Assembly (NCBI GenBank): GCA_963575745.1
Contig: CAUYUJ010014172.1
Coordinates: forward strand, 791,001 to 855,000
Origin: Prorocentrum cordatum
Taxonomy: Eukaryota > Sar > Dinophyceae > Prorocentrales > Prorocentraceae
Length of the DNA stretch: 64,000 bases
Direction: 5' to 3'
Below are positions 58,040 to 64,000 of the stretch, piece after piece. Both the position numbers and the translations under genes were made by a program. Every line of letters starts with the position of its first letter. The stretch's first letter is position 1. Under the pieces are notes generated by a model, which was not told the DNA's origin, did not search any database, and was given only the letters and a program-made list of their open reading frames with translations.

Positions 58040-58860
58040 CTCCCTTCTCCCACCGACTCCTGCCTCCTCCTTCTCCTCCTCCTGCCTGAGCCCCAGCCTC
58101 CTCCTCCTCCTGACTCCTGCTCCTCCTCCTCCTCCTCCTCGTCCTCCTCGTCCTCCTCGTCCTCCTCCTCCTCCTCCTCCTCCTCCTCCTCCTCCTCCTC
58201 TTCCTCCCTCCTCCTCCTCCTCCTCCTCTCCCTCCTCCTCCTCCTCCTCCTCCTCCTCCTCCTCCTCCTCCTCCTCCTCCTCCTCCTTCCTCCTCTCCTC
58301 CTCCCTCCCTCCTCCACCACCTCCTCCTTTTCCTCCTCCTCAGTTTCCTCTCCCTCTCCCTCCTACCCTCTCTCCTCCTCCTCCTCCTCCTCCCTCTCCT
58401 CTCTCCTCCACCTCCTCCTCCTCCTCCTCCTCCTCCCTCCTCCTCCATTCGTCTCTCCCTCCTCCTCCTCTCCTTCTCCCTCCCCCGCCTCTCCTCCTCC
58501 TCCTCTCTCCTCCTCCTCCTCCTCCTCCTCCTCCTCCTCCTCGTCTCCTCCTCCTCCTCCTCCTCCCCTCCTCCTCCTCCTCCTCCTCCTCCTCCTCCTC
58601 CTCCTCCTCCTCCTGACTCCTCCTTAGGCCCCCTGCCTCCGCCTGGGGCCTCCTGCGGCCTCTTGGGGCCTCCTGGAGCCTTCTGGGCCTGCCAAGACCT
58701 CCTGAGGCCTCCTAGGGTACTATTATGTTTCTTCTTCTGCCTCCTCCTCCTCCTCCTCCTCCTCCTCCTCCTCCTCCTCCTCCTCCTCCTACTCTTCCTC
58801 CTTCTTATTATTTGTCCTCCTGCCTCCTCCTCCTCCTCCTCGTCTTCTGCGTAATATTCT
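58040..58860. repeat. (CTC)n microsatellite block
   Basis: CTCCTCCTC from 58060 to 58625, a gap with GGCCTCCTGGGGCCT-type units (58625-58720), then CTC again 58740-58850. On the minus strand it encodes poly-Glu, poly-Arg or poly-Gly and is not coding. Confidence 0.95.
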
Positions 58861-58884
58861 TGGTAGTATTCGTGTTTTTATTCT

Positions 58885-59609
58885 TCTTATTATGATTAAA
58901 TGTATATTCTTACTATTATCATCATTATCATTATTATCATTAGCATTATCATTATCAGTATCAGTATCATCATCATCATTATTATTTTTATTATTATTAT
59001 TATTAGTAGTAGTAGTAGTAGTATTAGTATGATTATTATTATTGCTAGTATTAATATGATTATTCTTATTATTATTAATTTTCTTATTATTATTATTATT
59101 CGTAGTAGTATTATGCTTAGTATTATTAATACTAGTCTTATTAGTATTACTATTATTATTAGTATTAGTATTAGTAGTAGTAGTAGTAGTAGTAGTATTA
59201 ATACTATTGGTACTATTATTATTGCTAGTATTATTATTAATATTATTATTGTTGGTGTTGATGTTGCTAACATTAGTATTATTATTATTAGTATCATTAT
59301 TATCATCCGTATTATTATTATCGTTGTTAGTATTAGTATTAGTATGTTGCTTATTATCCTGATTATTATTAGTCCTCTTCGTCTTACTATTATTTTTCCT
59401 ATTCGTACTAGTATTCTTCGTCCTACTAATTTTCCTTCTAGTCATTATTAATCGTAGTATCATTCTTATTATTATTATGCATGTTCGTATTATTCGTTTT
59501 CTTATTATTAGTATGATTCGTCTTATTATTATTATTACTCATCTTATTATTATTGTTTTTATTAGTATTGTGCTTCTGCTTCTTATTATGATTACTATTA
59601 TTACTAGAA

Positions 59610-59655
<46 letters not shown>

Positions 59656-59700
59656 AAGTAGAAGTAGTAGTAGTTGTTGTTGTTGTAGTAGCATGCTTAT
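58885..59700. repeat. AT-rich trinucleotide island
   Basis: About 800 bases of ATT, TAT, AGT and ATC triplets with drifting composition, including (GTA)n at 59010-59030, 59170-59200 and 59615-59650. It is sharply bounded by (CTC)n on both sides (the right one at 59710-59830). Frames give Ile/Ser or Asn/Thr repeats. Confidence 0.93.
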
Positions 59701-59935
59701 TGTTATTATGTTTCTTCTTCCTCCTCCTCCTCCTCCTCCTCCTCCTCCTCCTCCTGACTCCTCTTCCTCCTCCTCCTCCTTTTCCTCCTCCTCCTCCTCC
59801 TCCTCCTCCTCTTCCTCCTCTTCCTCGTGCGGAACACGGCCTAGAGGAAACGCACGACGTGCGTCCCAGCGGCTACGCGCCGGAGGACGACCCAGAGGAA
59901 GCGCGCGCCAGAGGACGACCCAGAGAAAGCACGTG

Positions 59936-60330
59936 AGGTGCGGGCCCCATAGGGAATAGGCTCCCGCCTGAGACTTCGTCGCAATTCCCTCACAGACGAG
60001 GCTCCCGCCTTACACTCCCTCCATATTCTGGCCTCGGGAGCCCGAAAGTAACGACGGTTGCAGGAGGCCGATGACCCACCTCGGATTCGAACATGAAGTG
60101 CGGACCCCATAGAGAAGGGCCCCCCGCCTGAGACTTCCTCGCAGTCCACTCACAGACCAGGCCCCCGCCTGATACATCCTCCATATTCAGGTTTCAGGAG
60201 CCCAGAAGTGACGACGGTTACACGACGCCGATGACCCGCCTCGGATGCGAACATGAAGCGCGGGCCTCATGGGGAGGGGGTTCCCACCGGAGACTTCCTC
60301 GCAAATCACTCACAGATGAGGCTCCCGCCC
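59936..60330. repeat. 159-bp tandem repeat, 2.5 copies
   Basis: Unit starts at 59936, 60095 and 60254 (GTGCGGGCCCCATAGG, GTGCGGACCCCATAG, CGCGGGCCTCATGG). Each carries CTCCCGCCTGAGACTTCCTC and GACGACGGTT with CCGATGACCC. Confidence 0.85.
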
Positions 60331-60393
60331 GAGACGACACGCAGGCGAGTGATGGTCATGATGATGTGAGAGATAAAGAAGAAGATGGTGATG

Positions 60394-60394
<1 letters not shown>

Positions 60395-60446
<52 letters not shown>
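60395..60446. repeat. (GAT)n microsatellite
   Basis: Perfect GATGATGAT of about 17 units. Confidence 0.97.
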
Positions 60447-60448
<2 letters not shown>

Positions 60449-60519
60449 GTTTCCAGGGCTAGCTTGTTGTTCGTAGTTGGTGAAGAAAACGGCAGGGTTT
60501 GGGGCATCACCAGAGGCAC

Positions 60520-60690
60520 CCGCGCAGGGCACCCACCTGGCCGCGCCGACCCCGAAAAGGGCCAGACCACCGAAACACCCTCCCCTGAGTCCTGAACGCA
60601 GAGGTGTGCAGCATCACCAGGAGGCACCCACCTGGCCGTGCCGACCCGTTTCAGGGCCAGACCACCGAAGCCACTCCCTACTACTCACAG
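60520..60690. repeat. direct duplication with GGCCAGACCACCGAA
   Basis: CACCCACCTGGCCGCGCCGA and GGGCCAGACCACCGAA at 60530-60575 recur at 60628-60672 with few changes. Confidence 0.75.
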
Positions 60691-60708
60691 CCAACGATAA
60701 CCGTCGGG

Positions 60709-61290
60709 TCAAAACATATCATCGTGCAGCCAGCTGCAAATTGAATTGGAAGCCGAAGAGAAGGACATAGACATAGAGGTACCAGTGGGAGCACGAAATG
60801 AGGCGTGCATCTCAGGTGTGATTCCGATCGCCCTGAGCATCTGCCGACAGCGGTCCTGCTTAGAAATCCCGTCAGGAGGGTCACCCAGAACCTCTGGACC
60901 ACGAAGTCCCCCGTCCGCACGAGGGATATGCTCTGGAGGAGCACCTGCATCAGGAAAGGGCGCGACGAGAGTAACACCGCCAAGAGGACCATCACCACCA
61001 AGAGCAGAGAGAGCCGCATGAGCAACGTCGAACTTATCCAAGACCTGGGAGAGATCAGCAAGAAACCGCAGAAAAAGTGCACGAAGCTCGGCATTGAATA
61101 TCAGGGCCTGCCGCCGCTCAGCAGCCAGGGCACAAAGTACAGATCGACGACAGAGCCAGGCACGACAGTGACGAACTTCATAAGACGCTGCCGCACGAAT
61201 AGCAAGCTTCTCCACATAGCTCGCACAGCCTTGAGCTCCACCAACATCTGCACCGGAAGATCGGCACTCGGAACTCCGTCGGAGAGAGCA
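60709..61290 (-). CDS. possible exon or relic, unknown protein
   Basis: A minus-strand frame reads YVEKLAIRAAASYEVRHCRA, then RALFLRFLADLSQVLDKFDV and DRCRQMLRAIGITPEMHAS, ending SNSICSWLHDDMF and a stop at 60709. Codons favour T and C in the third position (GCT, CGT, CTT, GAT), unlike the GC-rich noncoding neighbours. The middle has a helical leucine-rich segment. No domain is recognised. Upstream of about 61290 the frame shifts, so it is probably part of a decayed gene together with the next entry. Confidence 0.42.
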   Translation of the reverse strand, partial: CSLRRSSECRSSGADVGGAQGCASYVEKLAIRAAASYEVRHCRAWLCRRSVLCALAAERRQALIFNAELRALFLRFLADLSQVLDKFDVAHAALSALGGDGPLGGVTLVAPFPDAGAPPEHIPRADGGLRGPEVLGDPPDGISKQDRCRQMLRAIGITPEMHASFRAPTGTSMSMSFSSASNSICSWLHDDMF

Positions 61291-61835
61291 GGAAAGGCAG
61301 GCAGCGCCGGCAACCGTACATCAGGAAGTCCACGACCATCATGATGGCCACGATCAGCGTGAAGCACACGTCCATAAGGAAGCGCTCGGCAATCAGGAAG
61401 CCAAGGACCATCAGGAGGTACACGTCCAGAAGGAGGCGCACGTCCAACAGGAAGCTGACGTCTATCAGGGAGCGCTCGTCCATTAGGAAGCGCTCGGCAA
61501 TCAGGAAGCGCACGTCCGACGTCCATCAGGCAGCGCACGTCCATCAGGAAGACCTCCACCCCCACCAGCCCGAGGAACCAAGGGGAGCGGAGCTCCACCA
61601 CCGCCACGACGAGGAGGCAGCACACCCCGAGCATGAGGACGCTTAAGCGGAGATCCACCAGCACTCCCACCACCACCACCCGAAGGCGGTGGAAATCGAC
61701 GACAGCCCGGAGAACCGTCAGGAGGTCCATCAGGCCAGGGACTGTCATCAACAGCAGCTCCGCAGTCGGGATCGTCAGGAGGGTCGCCCCCGCCGTCGTC
61801 ACACACTCACCACACACGACCATTCTATCGCGCAA
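61216..61835 (-). pseudogene. possible Pro/Gly-rich repeat region of the same decayed gene
   Basis: Minus-strand frames contain DDPDCGAAVDDSPWPDGPPD and a Gly/Pro-rich stretch. A run of about twelve 7-residue repeats of the type GRALPDC follows, encoded by degenerate 21-bp units at 61325-61560. The repeat then leads into LPALPAFPALSDGVPSADLP. Frames change at about 61490 and 61250. The repeat could be a real proline-rich domain or a 21-bp minisatellite. Confidence 0.35.
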
Positions 61836-61959
61836 TCAATCACTCACACTCAATCGTTCACCCTAGCATCATCAGTCACACACTCACCACATACGATCGT
61901 ACTATAACGCACTCAATCACTCACACACCATCATCACCACTGGCCTCATCATCGTATCA

Positions 61960-61967
61960 ATAATCAG

Positions 61968-62020
<53 letters not shown>

Positions 62021-62100
62021 CCATCAGCATCAGCATCATCATCATCATCATCATCAGCATCATCATCATCATCATCGTCATCATCATCATCATCTTCTTC
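61960..62100. repeat. (CAT)n microsatellite
   Basis: CATCATCAT with CACCAT, CAGCAT and a final CTTCTTCTT. A short direct repeat CACTCACCACAYAC lies upstream at 61804 and 61879. Confidence 0.95.
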
Positions 62101-62101
62101 T

Positions 62102-62116
62102 TAGCCATTTGGGCTC
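62102..62116 (+). other. possible relict dinoflagellate spliced-leader sequence
   Basis: TAGCCATTTGGGCTC differs at one position from the corresponding part of the dinoflagellate spliced leader (TAGCCATTTTGGCTCAAG). The next bases (CTG) do not match. Genes that re-entered the genome through cDNA often keep such a relic upstream. No gene is visible immediately downstream, and 14/15 matches could be chance. Confidence 0.25.
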
Positions 62117-62119
62117 CTG

Positions 62120-62730
62120 CACTTGCTGAGCAGGTGGTTGGTCGGCGAGCGTGCGCTCTCCCCGCTTTGCTGATGGTCCGCCAGCTGCTGCATGGCGGGT
62201 GTAAGCTGGTGGTCACGTCGAGCACCCATGAGGTAACGCGTGTTCAGAAAGTATGCACTACCCGCACATTCGAGTAGCGCCTGGCACCCAGACGTTCGCA
62301 GAGCAGACGCTTACTTGATTGGAAGTGGCTGCAGGACAACTTCGCGAATGATTGGGTGAGTGAGTGTGCGAAAGGAGAAAAAGCGGAAGGTGTTATGATG
62401 ATGATGATGCGTGAGTGATTGAGCGAGTGAACGTGCGAAGGCGGAAGAGGAGAGGGGGTGAGGTGACAGGACTGCGCGGGGTGTCCAGAAAAAAGAAAAA
62501 GAACAATTCCACTTTGGATCTGGGAAACAACTCAACCGAATGACTAAATGGTGTCCTGCGTTACGGGCTGTGTCGCCGCAACTGACATCCTACCCCTCCC
62601 ACCGATCCATCCCCGTTGCGCTGATGATTTCCCTATCTGCCGACAAGTGCCATAACGGACTTGGAGCTCCAAAGAGGACCCTTTCATGTAATGCTCAACC
62701 AGGAGAAAAAAGGGAACTGCGTATCATGGA
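62120..62730. other. no gene recognised
   Basis: Mixed composition, with GTGAGTGA/GAGCGAGTGAACGTGCGAA-type short repeats at 62355-62440. Nothing else was seen. Confidence 0.4.
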
Positions 62731-62734
62731 GGAT

Positions 62735-62835
62735 GAGGGAGGAGGAGGAAGAGGAGGGGGAGGAGGAGGAGGAGGAGGAGGAGGTGGACAGGAGGAGGAG
62801 CAGGAGGAGGAGGAGCAGGAGGAGGAAAGAGATGG
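62735..62835. repeat. (GGA)n tract
   Basis: GAGGAGGAG with GTGG and GCAGG interruptions. Confidence 0.9.
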
Positions 62836-63399
62836 AGGAGTCGGGAGAGGGGGCGAGCGAGCGAGCGCCAGAAGCGTGCGCGCTCCGCCAGAGACTTCGT
62901 CCGTGCCCATCAGGGCATGGTACGGAGGGAGGCCGCAGTCGCAAGCAGGAAGGGGAGGAGGGGGGACCCGGGCCGCGCAAACCCGCCGAAAAATTGATTT
63001 GTCAAACGCTGGCAAGGCGCGCCAGGGCAAACTGCAGTCGCACGTGTGGCGATCGCGAACAAACCAGAGACGCAACGTCCCTGGTAATCGGCAGGCTGTG
63101 GCGCGCGGCGAAAACATAAAACGTACGTGCACACTCACACACACGAGGACACTGGGCAGCCACCACCAGCCGATGCAACAGGACGGGGCCGCCGTCGCGG
63201 GCGCGGGGCCAGCACTGGCGGCAGCGGGGACGAACCGTCCGCTGCTCGGCACCGCACACATGCACCGGTGCGCGAAGCGACCAGGGTGCGTGCTCGGAAC
63301 GCGGCGGCGCGGGCGGAGGAGCCCGCCGCGGTGCGGTCGCGGGCTGAGGCGCCGCGAAAAGCCTCGGATTGGCCCCCAGCCAGCGCTGCTGGCACTGCG

Positions 63400-63640
63400 C
63401 CGCCGCCGCAGCCGCAAGGAAGGCTCCACTTGGTCGAAGACCTGCACGGCTACACAGTGTGCACCGTGTGCGGCGCCTGCACGCGGCCAAACTGACGGCG
63501 CTGCTGGGGCAGCCGTGTCCAGGCAAGGCCGAGCGGCCAACGTCAGAGGAGCCCGAGCGGCGGCGCAGGAGCAACCGCAACTGCGACGACTTGCGCCCGA
63601 CGTCGGGCAGGCCTGTGCTTCACTGGCCGCGGCCGTGAAA
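63400..63640 (+). pseudogene. remnant resembling the C-terminal zinc ribbon of dinoflagellate retroelement proteins
   Basis: One plus frame reads RLHLVEDLHGYTVCTVCGAC and ends at TGA 63493. The adjacent frame then continues KLTALLGQPCPGKAERPTSE and is Arg-rich to about 63638. Together this gives a His-x-x-x-...-Cys-x2-Cys-Gly...Cys-Pro-Gly arrangement that I associate with the tail of multicopy dinoflagellate LINE-type proteins. A frameshift near 63485 breaks it. Upstream (62840-63400) is GC-rich with no reverse transcriptase signature, so at most a 3' fragment remains. The assignment is from memory of the family pattern. Confidence 0.4.
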
Positions 63641-63689
63641 CGCCGGGCTGCTGGCGGGCTCGTTGTGGCGGGCGCCGAGGCACAACAAC

Positions 63690-63726
<37 letters not shown>
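63690..63726. repeat. (AC)n microsatellite
   Basis: About 18 perfect AC units. Confidence 0.97.
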
Positions 63727-63728
<2 letters not shown>

Positions 63729-63889
63729 GAGTCGGCGGCTAGGCAGAGTGACTGCGCTGGCGGATAGGACATGTGTAGGGTGTACAGATGCGAATTAAGC
63801 CGGGATGCAAGAGAGGGAACGGGGGAAGCCCGGCACGGGTAGGAAGGAGGGGAAGCCGGGCCTGCTCAGAACAGGGCCAGGGCGCGGCA

Positions 63890-63940
63890 AGGGCAGCGCC
63901 AGGGCAGCGCCAGGGCAGCGCCAGGGCAGCGGGGCGGCAG
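63890..63940. repeat. 11-bp GGGCAGCGCCA tandem repeat
   Basis: About four copies, followed by GGCAGC-type variants to the end of the window. Confidence 0.85.
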
Positions 63941-64000
63941 CCGCGGGGCAGCCAGGGGGGCAGCAGCCAGGGGCGGCAGCGCCGGGCGGGGGGAACAGGC

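Overview
The window looks like nuclear DNA from a dinoflagellate. It is GC-rich, extremely repeat-dense and almost gene-free. The best gene remnant is a four-transmembrane-domain-type cation channel carrying paired EF-hands in its tail, a protein architecture common in dinoflagellates, with an intron of the dinoflagellate AG|G type. A 3'-terminal retroelement zinc-ribbon remnant and a possible relict dinoflagellate spliced leader are also present. The high GC content is more like Prorocentrum than Symbiodiniaceae, but that is only an impression. No bacterial-style operons, tRNA, rRNA or CRISPR were seen.

Layout. 0.5-1.5 kb: the C-terminal part of a voltage-gated ion channel (minus strand), with one in-frame stop. 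1.7-3.4 kb: a long TG-to-TC microsatellite. 4.5-6.6 kb: a broken minus-strand gene of unknown function. 6.8-10.1 kb: simple repeats and a 15-16-bp minisatellite. 10.7-13.0 kb: a composite repeat in minus orientation. 13.3-14.2 kb: a possible plus-strand gene with a cysteine cluster. 15.1-27.1 kb: an array of eight complex units, most with a (CGT)n core, followed by a 12-bp minisatellite. 30.4-37.7 kb: two long decayed reading frames, one coiled-coil rich and one with a WW domain. They are probably retroelement or multicopy-gene remnants, and two small terminal-inverted-repeat insertions (35.9 and 37.9 kb) lie in or next to the second. 39.8-47.4 kb: (GGA)n, TATGC, ATGT, CTC and CAT arrays with one short unidentified coding fragment. 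47.4-56.2 kb: a much larger plus-orientation copy of the 10.7-13.0 kb composite repeat, with the same modules in nearly the same order. 56.2-64 kb: (CTC)n, an AT-rich trinucleotide island, a 159-bp tandem repeat, another decayed minus-strand coding region, and the retroelement tail.

How it fits together. Nothing here forms a pathway. The coherent signal is a repeat ecosystem: a few sequence families (a 21-bp minisatellite, an 11-bp minisatellite, a CTCGAGCGGGAGC motif, (CAA)n/(ACG)n tracts and AT-richer connecting modules) are assembled in a fixed order and reused at distant sites in both orientations. Most very long open frames in the window are translations of repeats whose period is a multiple of three and should not be read as genes. 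The stops in the decayed frames can mostly be explained as C-to-T changes of CAG, CAA or CGA codons.
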